Shown: positions 13,847 to 22,573 of the stretch, in pieces | Layout of the letters: each line of letters opens with the position of its first letter | Numbering within the stretch: position 1 is the first letter of the stretch | Assembly: GCA_036510515.1 (NCBI GenBank) | Contig: DATCDS010000016.1 | Location: forward strand, 1 to 43,740 | Length of the DNA: 43,740 bases | Direction of reading: 5' to 3' | From: JALYSX01 sp036510515 | GTDB taxonomy: Bacteria; Vulcanimicrobiota; Vulcanimicrobiia; Vulcanimicrobiales; Vulcanimicrobiaceae | Translations under genes and position numbers: made by a program | The notes under the pieces: generated by a model | Told to the model about the DNA's origin: nothing | The model's input: the letters and a program-made list of their open reading frames with translations, nothing else | Database searches by the model: none

Positions 13847-15453
13847 ATCCGAAGACCTCGCGTACTCGTCGGGCCGCCGCCGTGTCCACCGCCGCCGGGT
13901 GCGCCGCTGCGCGCCGCTCGAGTCGTGCCGCCGGCGACGCCTCCGGTGACGACGTTGTCGCCCACGACCAACGTGTCGGGTGCGATCGGCGCGACCGCCG
14001 CTTGCGATGCGGTCGTCAGTTGCACGTTCACGCGGACCGGCACGATCTTGCCGTTGCGTTGCACCAACACGACGGCCTTCGAGCCGGCCACGACGTCCGC
14101 GCTTGCGGCGCTGCCGTTGACCGAACCCCAAGGCGACTGCGCGGTTTGCGTCGCCGCGTCGGTCCCGGCCGCGGGAGCCTTCGCGCCGCGCGCGCCTTGA
14201 GCGTGCACGGCTGCCAAGGGGACCACGAGCGCGTTCTTCGCGCTGGCGATGTTGATGGTCGCGTTCGCCGTCATGCCCGGAAGCAGCTTCCCGCCCTTGT
14301 TAACCACGTCGACGATCACCGTGTAGGTCACGACGTTGCTCACCGTCGTCGGGTTGATGCGCACTTGCGAAACCAGGCCCGAGAACGTTTGGTTGGGATA
14401 TGCCAGCACCGTGAAGTCGACGGCGTCGCCTTTACGCACGTTGCCGATATCCGGCTCGCCGACGTTGATGTCGACCTCCATCTTGGTAAGGTCCTGGGCG
14501 ATCGTGAACAAGGTCGGCGTCTGCAGCGAAGCGGCTACGGTCTGCCCGACCGAGACGGCGCGCGAGATCACGGTGCCGTCGACGGGCGAGGTGATCACGG
14601 TATGCTGCAGATTGATTTCGTCGACTTTCACTTGCTCGGCCGACGCCTGCGCGGCGGCGGCTTGCGCCTGCGCCGTTGCGGCCGAACCTTGCGCGCTCGC
14701 GCTGCTTTGGGCGATCTGCGCTACCTGGGATTGCGCGCTGTTCATGCTCGCCGCCGCTTGCGCTTTTGACTGCGTGGCGGCGGCTTGGGCTGCCGCAACG
14801 CCGCTCTGCGCTTGGGCGACGGCCGAGCGATCGCTGTCGACCGTACTCTGCGCGATGAATCCTTGGGCGAGCAGCGTTGCGTCGCGGGTTTCGGTCTGCT
14901 GGGCGAGCGTCAGTGCCGCCTGTGCCTTGCCGACGTTGGCGTCGGCCGACGCGATGGCGGCGGTCTGCGCTTGCGCGCTGGCGGCTGCCGCCTGACTGTT
15001 TTCGCCCGCGATGGTGATGCCGGCGCTGGCGCTATTGGCGTTTGCGTATGCGGCCGCGGCTTGCGCCTGGCTCTGCGCCAACGATGCTTGCGCTTGCGCG
15101 AGTTGATCCTGGAGCGTACTCGGATCGAGCTTGGCCAGGACTTGACCCTTCTTGACCTTGCTGTTGAAATCGACGTACAGCGACGCGATCGTCCCCGAGA
15201 CTTGCGTACCCACGGTAATCGTATTCTGCGGATTCACGATGCCCGAAGCGGTCACGCTGTCTACCAGCGTCTGCGCGACGACCGGCTGCACGGCTACGGG
15301 AGTGGAGGTGCTCGCGCGAATCGCGAGCATGGCGATCACGATCGCCGCAACGAGCAAGCCGGCGATTGCCGCGAGCATCCAGCGGGGGACGCGGCCGAGC
15401 CGTTGGCCGAGGGCGCCCAGATCGATGGGTCGCGGTAGCGTGGTTGCCGACAT
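13843..15453 (-). CDS. Periplasmic adaptor (HlyD/MacA-type membrane fusion protein)
   Basis: 536 aa. It has an N-terminal anchor helix (about 27-47), a barrel-sandwich half (GTQVSGTIASLYVDFNSKVKKGQVLAKLD), and a very long Ala/Gln/Ser-rich helical hairpin (about 120-270). The second lipoyl half (TVITSPVDGTVISRAVSVGQTV) and a beta-barrel domain follow. The C-terminus is a Gly/His-rich low-complexity tail. The hairpin is longer than in MacA and could reach an outer-membrane channel, but no TolC gene is in the window. The ATG at 15453 is supported by a good GGAGG ten bases upstream. It is the first gene of the five-gene operon. Confidence 0.92.
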   Translation of the reverse strand: MSATTLPRPIDLGALGQRLGRVPRWMLAAIAGLLVAAIVIAMLAIRASTSTPVAVQPVVAQTLVDSVTASGIVNPQNTITVGTQVSGTIASLYVDFNSKVKKGQVLAKLDPSTLQDQLAQAQASLAQSQAQAAAAYANANSASAGITIAGENSQAAAASAQAQTAAIASADANVGKAQAALTLAQQTETRDATLLAQGFIAQSTVDSDRSAVAQAQSGVAAAQAAATQSKAQAAASMNSAQSQVAQIAQSSASAQGSAATAQAQAAAAQASAEQVKVDEINLQHTVITSPVDGTVISRAVSVGQTVAASLQTPTLFTIAQDLTKMEVDINVGEPDIGNVRKGDAVDFTVLAYPNQTFSGLVSQVRINPTTVSNVVTYTVIVDVVNKGGKLLPGMTANATINIASAKNALVVPLAAVHAQGARGAKAPAAGTDAATQTAQSPWGSVNGSAASADVVAGSKAVVLVQRNGKIVPVRVNVQLTTASQAAVAPIAPDTLVVGDNVVTGGVAGGTTRAARSGAPGGGGHGGGPTSTRGLRI

Positions 15454-15463
15454 AAAATCATTT

Positions 15464-15468
15464 CCTCC
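15464..15468 (-). promoter_or_regulatory. Strong Shine-Dalgarno site of the adaptor gene
   Basis: GGAGG on the minus strand, ten bases before the ATG at 15453. It decides the start against a GTG 36 bases further upstream. The rest of the 160-bp gap to recR shows no convincing promoter or terminator. Confidence 0.8.
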
Positions 15469-15614
15469 GCTCCAAGGGTACCCAACCAAGCTGACAACCG
15501 CCGGATAATGGTCGTTCTTTTAGTCTGGGGAACCTCTGAGCGCCTCGGGCTCGAGCGCGGGAACGATTTCCTCGGCCTTCCACCGCCACTACCTCGAGTG
15601 CATGACGTGACCCG

Positions 15615-16232
15615 TCACGGGCCCGCCAGCGTGCGGCGCCCCTCGAAGGACTTGGCGAGGGTGACTTCGTCGGCGTAATCCAAGTCGCCGCCGATCGGCA
15701 GGCCGTAGGCTAACCGCGTGACCGCAACGCCCAGCGGCGAGAGCAGGCGCGAGAGATAGAGCGCGGTGGCTTCGCCCTCGGCGTTAGGATTGGTTGCCAG
15801 CACGATCTCGTCGGGCGATTGCGCGCCGATGCGTTCGACCAACTCTTTGATGCGTAACTGCGCCGGACCGATGCCGTCCATCGGCGAAATCAAGCCGCCC
15901 AAGACGTGGTAGCGTCCGCGATACGCGCCCGTGCGTTCGATCGCATAGATATCTTTGGCCTCGGCAACCACGCAGAGCATCGTCGCGTCTCGCCGGTCGT
16001 CCGTGCAGATGTCGCACGGATCGTCTTCGGTCAGCGAGTGACACTGCGAGCAAAACCGTACCTTGTCTTTCACCGCCAGGATCGCTTCGGAGAGCGCTTG
16101 CGCTTGGTTTCGCGGGCGGTTCAAAAGATAAAAGACCAGCCGCGCCGCCGTCTTGGAACCGATGGTCGGTAGTTTGCTGAACTCGTTGATCAACGCCTGA
16201 ATCGGCCCGGCGATCGCTCCCGAACCGGGCAA
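15615..16232 (-). CDS. recR: Recombination mediator RecR
   Basis: 205 aa. The N-terminal helix-hairpin-helix reads LINEFSKLPTIGSKTAARLVFYLL. The four-Cys zinc finger is CSQCHSLTEDDPCDIC (about 61-76). A Toprim domain includes VVAEAKDIYAIERTGAYRGRYHVLGG and the acidic LATNPNAEGEATALYL. The C-terminal Walker-like LAYGLPIGGDLDYADEVTL is present. RecR acts with RecF and RecO to load RecA onto gapped DNA. The only usable start is TTG (16232), 11 bases after the ybaB stop. dnaX-ybaB-recR is a widely conserved operon. Confidence 0.97.
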   Translation of the reverse strand: MPGSGAIAGPIQALINEFSKLPTIGSKTAARLVFYLLNRPRNQAQALSEAILAVKDKVRFCSQCHSLTEDDPCDICTDDRRDATMLCVVAEAKDIYAIERTGAYRGRYHVLGGLISPMDGIGPAQLRIKELVERIGAQSPDEIVLATNPNAEGEATALYLSRLLSPLGVAVTRLAYGLPIGGDLDYADEVTLAKSFEGRRTLAGP

Positions 16233-16243
16233 CTAGTGCGGTC

Positions 16244-16552
16244 TCACATCAGCCCGGGAATATTCATGCCGCCGGTGACCGAACCCATACGCTTTTGCGA
16301 CACCTCGCCGACCTTGGTCATCGCATCGTTGATCGCGACCACGACGAGATCTTCGAGCGTCTCGATATCGTCGGGATCGACGGCTTCTTTGGCGATCTTC
16401 ACACCCTTGACGCGCTGATCGCACGTCATTTCGACCGTGACGCTGCCGCCCGCGGCGCTGCCGGTAACGACCGTGCTCGCCAATTCGTCTTGCGCGCGCG
16501 CCATCTCGGTCTGCATCTTCTTGACCTGGGCCATCAATTGAGCTTGATTCAT
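16244..16552 (-). CDS. YbaB/EbfC family nucleoid-associated protein
   Basis: 102 aa, the usual size. The N-terminal helix MNQAQLMAQVKKMQTEMARAQDEL is followed by the central strand region (SVTVEMTCDQRVKGVKIAKEAVDPDDIETLEDLVVVAINDA) and a C-terminal Met/Gly-rich end (MGSVTGGMNIPGLM). These small dimers bind DNA and help organise the nucleoid. The start ATG overlaps the dnaX stop as ATGA, and recR follows. Confidence 0.96.
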   Translation of the reverse strand: MNQAQLMAQVKKMQTEMARAQDELASTVVTGSAAGGSVTVEMTCDQRVKGVKIAKEAVDPDDIETLEDLVVVAINDAMTKVGEVSQKRMGSVTGGMNIPGLM

Positions 16553-18114
16553 CGTTGCGGTATCCGTTCGCTGGCATATTGAAAGAGCATGTCGGGATCG
16601 TCGTTTCCGACGGCGGCGCCGCTCTTGCCCCGCACCGCTTCGGCTGCCGGACCCGCTTCCACTTTACAGACGACCCGAAGCGGCACGCCGAAAACATCGA
16701 GTACGGCCGCTTCGAGATACGGGGCGTGGTCGCGCAGAATGTCCGCACTCCAGGCATCGGGCAGCTTGAGGACGATGGCGTTGCCGTCGAGCGATTCGAC
16801 GCTCGCGCGCGACAGCGGCGCGCGGAGGTTCTGTCGTTCGCTTTCGACCTTCCCGCGCACGGTCTGCCACGCCGCGCGCACTTTCTGCAACGTCGGCGGT
16901 CCGGCCGCGGGCGGGTCGGCTTTGGAAGCGCTCTTGGCTATCGGTTCGGCTGTAGCGGCGGCTTGCGGCCGCGCCGGCGGGCCACCTTCCAACGCTTCGA
17001 CGCGAGCGGCGAGTCCCGCCAGCGTCGGATCTTCTTGCATCAGCACGAAACGCAGCAACGCCGATTCGAGCTCCAAGCGCGCGTGTCCCGAACTGCGCGC
17101 GAGCGACGCGGCGTCTGCCAGCACGCGCAGAGCTCGAACGATCGTCGCTTGCGAAATGCCGCCGGCCCGCTGCGTCGCGGCGACGGCATCCTCGGGCGCT
17201 AAGTCGCGCGCGAGCAAATCGGGGTCGACCCGCGCGACCAAAAGGTTGCGGAATTCGGCGATCAGCGAGCGCAGCAGGACGACCATATCCGTACCGGCGT
17301 CGACGGCCTCTTCGATCCCGCGCAGCATCGCCGACGCGTCGCGCGCGACCGCGGCGTCGAGGATCTTGCGCGCCGACGCGCGACCGGTCGCTCCAAAGGC
17401 CAGATCGATCGTCTCGGCGTCGATCGAGCCGGTAGCGAACGCCGCGGCTTGCTCGAGCATCGTCAAACCGTCGCGCAACCCGCCGTCGGCCCGATAGGCG
17501 ATCGCGGCCAAGGCTGCGTCGTCGATAACGATCGCTTCGGCCGCGGCGATCGCGCGCATGCGCGCGATCATCGTCGGGATGGCGATCCGCGCGAAAGCGT
17601 AGCGCTGGCAACGCGAGAGGATCGTCACCGGCAGCTTTTCGGGCTCGGTCGTCGCCAGAATGAACACCGCGTGTGCCGGCGGCTCTTCGAGCGTCTTGAG
17701 GAATGCGTTGGCGCCCTCTTTGGTGAGCATGTGCGCTTCGTCGATGATGTAAACTTTGTAGCGCATGACGGCCGGCGCGAACTTGACCGCGTCGCGCAGG
17801 GCGCGGATCTCATCGATGCCGCGATTGCTGGCCGCATCGATTTCCAGCACGTCGAGCGCGTTGCCATCGAGCATGGCCCGGCAGAAATCGCACGTGTTGT
17901 CGGGCGTGGCCGTCGGACCGTTCGCGCAGTTCAAGCAGCGGGCCATGATCTTGGCCGCCGACGTCTTGCCCGAGCCGCGGGGACCCGAAAAGAGGTAGGC
18001 GTGGGCAGTTTTGCCCGATTCCAAGGCGCTGGTGAGGGTGCGAACGACCGCGTCCTGGCCGACTAAGTCGGAAAACGACGTGGGGCGCCAGGTGCGATAA
18101 AGAGACACCCCCAC
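16549..18114 (-). CDS. dnaX: DNA polymerase III subunit gamma/tau
   Basis: 521 aa from a GTG. It begins with SLYRTWRPTSFSDLVGQDAVV, typical of DnaX. Walker A is FSGPRGSGKTS (about 43-53). The zinc-binding segment CLNCANGPTATPDNTCDFC has four cysteines. DEAH-like IIDEAHMLTKEGANAFLKTLEEPP and the sensor SRCQRYAF follow. An Ala/Pro-rich linker (about 380-415) leads to a tau-like C-terminal domain (about 415-500). It is the ATPase of the sliding-clamp loader. I see no obvious slippery site for a short gamma form. Confidence 0.96.
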   Translation of the reverse strand: MGVSLYRTWRPTSFSDLVGQDAVVRTLTSALESGKTAHAYLFSGPRGSGKTSAAKIMARCLNCANGPTATPDNTCDFCRAMLDGNALDVLEIDAASNRGIDEIRALRDAVKFAPAVMRYKVYIIDEAHMLTKEGANAFLKTLEEPPAHAVFILATTEPEKLPVTILSRCQRYAFARIAIPTMIARMRAIAAAEAIVIDDAALAAIAYRADGGLRDGLTMLEQAAAFATGSIDAETIDLAFGATGRASARKILDAAVARDASAMLRGIEEAVDAGTDMVVLLRSLIAEFRNLLVARVDPDLLARDLAPEDAVAATQRAGGISQATIVRALRVLADAASLARSSGHARLELESALLRFVLMQEDPTLAGLAARVEALEGGPPARPQAAATAEPIAKSASKADPPAAGPPTLQKVRAAWQTVRGKVESERQNLRAPLSRASVESLDGNAIVLKLPDAWSADILRDHAPYLEAAVLDVFGVPLRVVCKVEAGPAAEAVRGKSGAAVGNDDPDMLFQYASERIPQR

Positions 18115-18157
18115 AAATACGCACCGCTGTTTTAGTGCGCCTGCCGCGGGGGTATAC

Positions 18158-18185
18158 TTGACATTAGCGACCGCGGAGTTAGGCT
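18158..18185 (+). promoter_or_regulatory. Candidate recQ promoter
   Basis: TTGACA (18158-18163), a 16-bp spacer, then TAGGCT (18180-18185). The -35 is perfect and the -10 is weak (TANNNT pattern). It would give a leader of about 55 nt before the GTG at 18246. Confidence 0.5.
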
Positions 18186-18192
18186 AGAGAGC

Positions 18193-18239
18193 GGGAGCTT
18201 GCATCCTCCCTAAAAGGGTGTTGCGTCATTTTATTGGAG
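18193..18239 (+). promoter_or_regulatory. recQ leader with competing short hairpins and ribosome binding site
   Basis: GGGAG (18193-18197) can pair with CTCCC (18206-18210). The same CCCT (18208-18211) can pair instead with AGGG (18214-18217) across a short A-rich loop, so the two folds exclude each other. GGAG (18236-18239) lies six bases before the GTG at 18246 and decides that start over a TTG at 18234. No known riboswitch is recognised. Confidence 0.4.
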
Positions 18240-18245
18240 AGCGCT

Positions 18246-19889
18246 GTGAATCCGCACGCTGTACTTCGCGAGAAGTTCGGCTTTAGCTCGTTTCAACCGG
18301 GGCAGGAAGAGGTCGTCGATCGCGTCCTCTCAGGCCAGGATACCTTGGCAATTCTCGCGACCGGAGCCGGGAAATCCCTGACCTACCAGCTGCCGGCCCT
18401 GATGCTCGAGGGCACGACCGTCGTCGTGAGCCCTCTGATCGCGTTGATGAAAGATCAGCTCGACGTCCTGCGCGAACGCGGTATCACCGACGTGGTCGCG
18501 CTCAACTCGACCCTCTCGGAAGACCAGGAGGCCGCCGCGCTCGCGCGCCTGCGCGGAGGCTCGATTCGCATCGTCTATACCACGCCCGAAAAGCTCGAGG
18601 ACGAACGCTTCCTGGCCCTGCTCAAGGGACTGACCATCCCGCTGTTCGTGGTCGACGAAGCCCACTGCATCAGCCAATGGGGACACGATTTTCGCCCGGC
18701 CTATCTGGCGCTGGGCCAAGTGATCGACAAGCTCGGCCGCCCGACGGTGCTCGCCGTGACGGCCACCGCGACGCCCTCGGTCCGCGAAGACATCCTCGCG
18801 CAACTGGGCATTTCCGACGTCAAGCCGATCGTGCGCGGGTTCGACCGGCCCAATCTGGTCTACGAATCGCGGCGCGCCGACAAGGACGCCGATAAGCTCA
18901 AAGCCCTTTCGGCATTGTTCTCCGGGCCCGACGCGTTGGAGGGAACCGGCATCATCTATAGCGCGACGATCAAGAACGCGCTGGAGGTGCAGACGTACCT
19001 TCACGATCATCTGGGCGTTCCGGCGGCGGTGTACCATTCGCGCCTGCAGAAGCACGATCGCACGCTCGTGCACGAGCTCTTCATGAACGAGTCGATCCGC
19101 GCGGTCGTCGCGACCAACGCGTTCGGCTTAGGCATCGACAAGCCCAACATCCGCTTCGTCGTGCACTACGATCTGCCGGGCTCGCTGGAAGCCTACACGC
19201 AAGAGGCCGGACGCGCCGGGCGCGATGGCGCGCCGTCGCGTTGCGTCTTGATCTATCGCATGAGCGACACGCGCGTGCAAAACTATTTCCTCACCGGGAA
19301 GTATCCCGACGTGGAGGAAGTGCAGCGCGTCTTCGGGACGATCGAGGTCTTCGGCGCCCAAGAGCAAGGGGTTTCGATGACCGACCTTCGCAAAATTCTG
19401 CAGCTTCCGCTGACCAAGATGAAAGTGATCCTGGCGTTGCTCAAGAAGGCGGGCTTCTTGGAGATGATGGGCCGCTCGAACTACGTCTTGACCGACGCCG
19501 CACGCAAGAACCGCGAACTGGTCTTGAGCTTGACCGCATACGAAACGAAGAAGTCGTACGATCAGAGCAAGCTGGCGATGATGCTGCAATACGCAGAAAC
19601 GCCTTCTTGTCGGCGGCGGTTCATCCTGAACTATTTCGGCGAGAACTTCGCCGCGCAGAACTGCGGCGCGTGCGACAACTGCCGGAGGGCGCTGGCACGC
19701 GGCGGCGCGATCGCACGCCAAAGCGGCGGTTTCCACATCACCGACGTCGTCTCGCATCCCAAGTTCGGGCAAGGCACCGTCGAACGCGCCGAAAACGATC
19801 TGGTCACCGTCCTCTTCCCAAACCTGGGCTACAAGACGCTCTTGGCCTCCTCGGTGACTCGCGAGAGCGACGCCGTCAAGATCGCTTGA
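18246..19889 (+). CDS. recQ: ATP-dependent DNA helicase RecQ
   Basis: 547 aa. It opens with the RecQ-specific FGFSSFQPGQEEVV motif 0. Walker A is TGAGKS (39-44), DEAH 137-140 is followed by CISQWGHDFRPAY, and motif VI is QEAGRAGRDG. The RQC zinc site is C-x14-C-x2-C-x2-C-type (CRRRFILNYFGENF, then NCGACDNC). Instead of an HRDC domain, the C-terminus (about 500-547) is a short DUF3553-like beta domain with HPKFGQGTVERAENDLVTVLF. It unwinds DNA 3' to 5' in repair and replication restart. It is divergent from dnaX-ybaB-recR, so four DNA-maintenance genes share one control region. Confidence 0.96.
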   Translation: MNPHAVLREKFGFSSFQPGQEEVVDRVLSGQDTLAILATGAGKSLTYQLPALMLEGTTVVVSPLIALMKDQLDVLRERGITDVVALNSTLSEDQEAAALARLRGGSIRIVYTTPEKLEDERFLALLKGLTIPLFVVDEAHCISQWGHDFRPAYLALGQVIDKLGRPTVLAVTATATPSVREDILAQLGISDVKPIVRGFDRPNLVYESRRADKDADKLKALSALFSGPDALEGTGIIYSATIKNALEVQTYLHDHLGVPAAVYHSRLQKHDRTLVHELFMNESIRAVVATNAFGLGIDKPNIRFVVHYDLPGSLEAYTQEAGRAGRDGAPSRCVLIYRMSDTRVQNYFLTGKYPDVEEVQRVFGTIEVFGAQEQGVSMTDLRKILQLPLTKMKVILALLKKAGFLEMMGRSNYVLTDAARKNRELVLSLTAYETKKSYDQSKLAMMLQYAETPSCRRRFILNYFGENFAAQNCGACDNCRRALARGGAIARQSGGFHITDVVSHPKFGQGTVERAENDLVTVLFPNLGYKTLLASSVTRESDAVKIA

Positions 19890-21523
19890 TGCGACGCGGC
19901 CTCGCCGCCCTGGTAATGGCCGGCGGCTTGGTCGCCTTGGCCGCCGGCGCGAGCGCGCAAGTGCCGCCGACACCGACGCCAAATCCCACGGCCAACCCAG
20001 CGCCGTCCGCGGAACAATCGACGGCGTCGCCCTCGCCTTCGGCATCGCCCACGGCGCCGCCGACGCCGCCGCCTATTGAAGTCTCGCCGGCAGCGGGCAC
20101 CGTACCGGTTGGGCAAACGCAAAACCTCACCGTCTCGCGAGTGTTGGGCGACATCACGCTGACGATCGCCGATCCGACCGTCGTCGGCGCCAGCGTCAAC
20201 CAAAGCACGCGCGTGCTGACGCTAACGGGAAAAACGCCGGGCTCGACGACCGTCACGGTCGCCGATTCGCGCGGACTCACGCGCGACGTGCCGGTGCGGG
20301 TAGCGTACCTTGCGGGAACGATCGCCGTATCGGCGTCGCTGCAGCTCACCGGCGATCCCGCCAGCCAGTCGTTCGTCAAAACCCAAGTCGTCGCGCTGGC
20401 TCGCAAACTGGCACAGGCGCGCGACGGAGCGCAAATCGTTACCTCGACCGACGACGTCGTGCTGGCCAAGCCGTTGGCCCAAGACAACGTCGTCGATGTC
20501 AGCGTGCCCGTGCTGATTCAAGGCGAAGGGTTCTTTCCTGCGAACGGCTCGACGCGCGTCTACGTCGAGAACGTAGCGGCGCCGCGCATCGCACCCGATC
20601 AACTGATGGTCAGCGACTTCCCCGAAACGCTGACCGAAGACGGCATTCTATTCACCGCCGATTTGGCCCGCGAGGTACCGTCGCGCTTTCTGTATTTTCA
20701 CGCCAATCCGATCGGTCAGCCGAACCGCCGCATCGTGCTGCGCGCCGAGAACCAATCCTCCGAGCCCGCCACCGTGCAGTTCATCGAAGGGCGGGCCGAT
20801 GCCGATCCCAACGAGCTGGCCGTCGGACACGACTCGACCAAACGGTTCGTCGTCCATCTGCTTCAAAACGAAGGTTCTCTGATCGTCATTCCGGCTAACG
20901 CCTCGCTGAATCTCGACGAACAGGACCTGCCGGCCGGAACCGTCGTGAGCAACCTCCTGCAGCTGCGCGTACTCAACGGCGGCGTGGTACACCTCACGCT
21001 CTTCGCGCAAGACGCCGGCGCCGATCCCAACGAATCGTTGACCAGCGACGCGTTGCTTACCGGCGCGCACGCGCACGCTCGCGGGGTTTACGGTATCCCG
21101 GAATTTCACTACGCCGCGCAATGGCGCGTGACCGATCCGTTTCTCGAACTCTCGGTCGGTCAGATTCCGCTTCCCAACCAACTGGAGGGCCAAGCGCTTT
21201 CCGGCGATTACGGCGTCCTGCAATCGTTTGTGGTCAACGTGCAGAACCCGTTGCCCGAGCCCCAAGCGATCGCCATCTACGAAAACCCGCGCGGCGGACG
21301 CGCGACCGGCACCTTCCTGATCGACGGCGTCTTGCTGCAATCGCATCAAACCGTAGCGTTTTCTCGCTACAAGCTTCGGCAGTACGTCGTACCGGCCAAA
21401 GGATTCGTGCGTCTCACGATCGTGACGATGCCCGAAGCGGGTTCGTCCTATCCGCTCAAACTGATCGTCGCCCCCGACGACGGCAGCGTCGCCCCCGGCG
21501 CCCCAGGTTCGCCCGTCTACTAA
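19889..21523 (+). CDS. Exported protein with Ig-like domain, function unknown
   Basis: 544 aa. A signal peptide (1-25, ending ASA) is followed by a Pro/Thr/Ser/Ala linker (about 25-65). A domain of about 85 residues (VSPAAGTVPVGQTQNLTVSRVLGDITLTIADPTVV, then KTPGSTTVTVADSRG) resembles bacterial Ig-like or pilus-assembly N-terminal repeats. The remaining 390 residues are beta-rich and match nothing I know. They include a repeated hydrophobic beta pattern and a single HAHARG motif. The start ATG overlaps the recQ stop (TGATG), so it is coupled to a helicase gene with no obvious shared role. Cell surface or periplasmic location is inferred. Confidence 0.8.
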   Translation: MRRGLAALVMAGGLVALAAGASAQVPPTPTPNPTANPAPSAEQSTASPSPSASPTAPPTPPPIEVSPAAGTVPVGQTQNLTVSRVLGDITLTIADPTVVGASVNQSTRVLTLTGKTPGSTTVTVADSRGLTRDVPVRVAYLAGTIAVSASLQLTGDPASQSFVKTQVVALARKLAQARDGAQIVTSTDDVVLAKPLAQDNVVDVSVPVLIQGEGFFPANGSTRVYVENVAAPRIAPDQLMVSDFPETLTEDGILFTADLAREVPSRFLYFHANPIGQPNRRIVLRAENQSSEPATVQFIEGRADADPNELAVGHDSTKRFVVHLLQNEGSLIVIPANASLNLDEQDLPAGTVVSNLLQLRVLNGGVVHLTLFAQDAGADPNESLTSDALLTGAHAHARGVYGIPEFHYAAQWRVTDPFLELSVGQIPLPNQLEGQALSGDYGVLQSFVVNVQNPLPEPQAIAIYENPRGGRATGTFLIDGVLLQSHQTVAFSRYKLRQYVVPAKGFVRLTIVTMPEAGSSYPLKLIVAPDDGSVAPGAPGSPVY

Positions 21524-21547
21524 TCCCGCCCCACACGCGCCGTCGTT

Positions 21548-22573
21548 TTAGTTTGCGGCGAGGGCCTCGGTGTAGATGCCGATGAGTCGGCGCGCGGCGG
21601 TGCTCCAGGCAAAGCGCTCGCGCGCGGCGTCGCGTGTTGTGCGCGCGCGATCCTCGAGACGACCCGAGAGCCCGTCGCGCAACGCCGCGATCCAGGCGGC
21701 GTCGTCTTCGAGCGCGAGCACGAGCGCGTCGCCCGCAACGACTTCGGGCAGCGAACTGCGGTCCGACACGATGGGCGGCAGGCCCGCACAGAGCGCCTGC
21801 GCGGCGGCATATCCAAAGCCTTCGTACTCCGACGGAACCGCGGCGACCGCCGCGGTCGCATACAGCTCCAGCAGCGCGTCGGCCGTCACGTAACCCGGCA
21901 TCTCCAGCCGGTGCGCGACGCCCAGGCTGGCGGCCAACGCCGCGCACTCGCCGGCGTAGGGCGTGTGCGGTCCCACCGCAACGATGCGCGCCTCGGGCAG
22001 CGCTGGCAACGCGCGAACGACGGCCTTGAGGTTCTTGCGCGGCTCGATCGTCCCGACGACCAAGATCGTGCGCGCGTCCGCGCGACGAACGACGCTCCCG
22101 AACGCTTGGTCGACGCCCGGATAAACGACGTCCATCGACGATGCGGGCAGTCCGCCGACCTCGATCAATTCGTCGCGCGAAAATGTCGAGTCGACGACGA
22201 TTCGGGTGGCGCGACGATAACGAGCGATCGAAAAAGTGCCGAAATACCAGCGCGCGTAAAATCGCGCGTGCGCTTGGGCCCGGCGCAGCCACGCCACGTC
22301 GTGTACGGTAACAACCGTCGGCAGCGCCAGGGCCAGCGGCATCGTTCCCGACGCGCAGTGCACGATGTCGACCCGCGCCGCGCGCGCGAGCGACGGCAAC
22401 GCGATCTGATCCCAATACACGCGACGATCGAATCGCCACGGATCGATCCGCGGATCGCTCAGGGCGACGACTTCGACCCCGGCGGCCGCCAACGCACGCT
22501 CCAGGCCGCGAACGTATTGCCCGATACCCGTCGCCGTGCCGACCGTCAACCCAGCGTCGAGGCCGACCCTCAC
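21548..22573 (-). CDS. Glycosyltransferase, GT4 family
   Basis: 341 aa from a GTG overlapping the TPR gene stop. The N-terminal Rossmann half (VGLDAGLTVGTATGIGQYVRGLERAL) has an acceptor-side VVTVHDVAWLR. The C-terminal half carries VGTIEPRKNLKAVVRAL and the nucleotide-sugar site PSEYEGFGYAAAQALCAGLPPIVSD with the E-x7-E-like glutamate pattern. It is a GT-B retaining enzyme similar to mannosyltransferases of O-antigen or exopolysaccharide synthesis. Sugar and acceptor are unknown. It is the last gene of the long envelope block, converging on the exported Ig-like gene. Confidence 0.93.
   Translation of the reverse strand: MRVGLDAGLTVGTATGIGQYVRGLERALAAAGVEVVALSDPRIDPWRFDRRVYWDQIALPSLARAARVDIVHCASGTMPLALALPTVVTVHDVAWLRRAQAHARFYARWYFGTFSIARYRRATRIVVDSTFSRDELIEVGGLPASSMDVVYPGVDQAFGSVVRRADARTILVVGTIEPRKNLKAVVRALPALPEARIVAVGPHTPYAGECAALAASLGVAHRLEMPGYVTADALLELYATAAVAAVPSEYEGFGYAAAQALCAGLPPIVSDRSSLPEVVAGDALVLALEDDAAWIAALRDGLSGRLEDRARTTRDAARERFAWSTAARRLIGIYTEALAAN

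Noticed and set aside
15606..15619. Palindrome CGTGAC-cc-GTCACG at the end of recR
   Set aside because: Short, overlaps the stop codon and lacks a T tract, so neither a terminator nor an operator can be supported.
18153..18158. TATACT as a -10 for recQ
   Set aside because: No acceptable -35 lies 16-18 bp upstream; the TTGACA that follows it gives a better-spaced promoter.
18234..18236. TTG as the recQ start
   Set aside because: The GTG at 18246 has GGAG at the right distance and begins exactly where RecQ homology starts.
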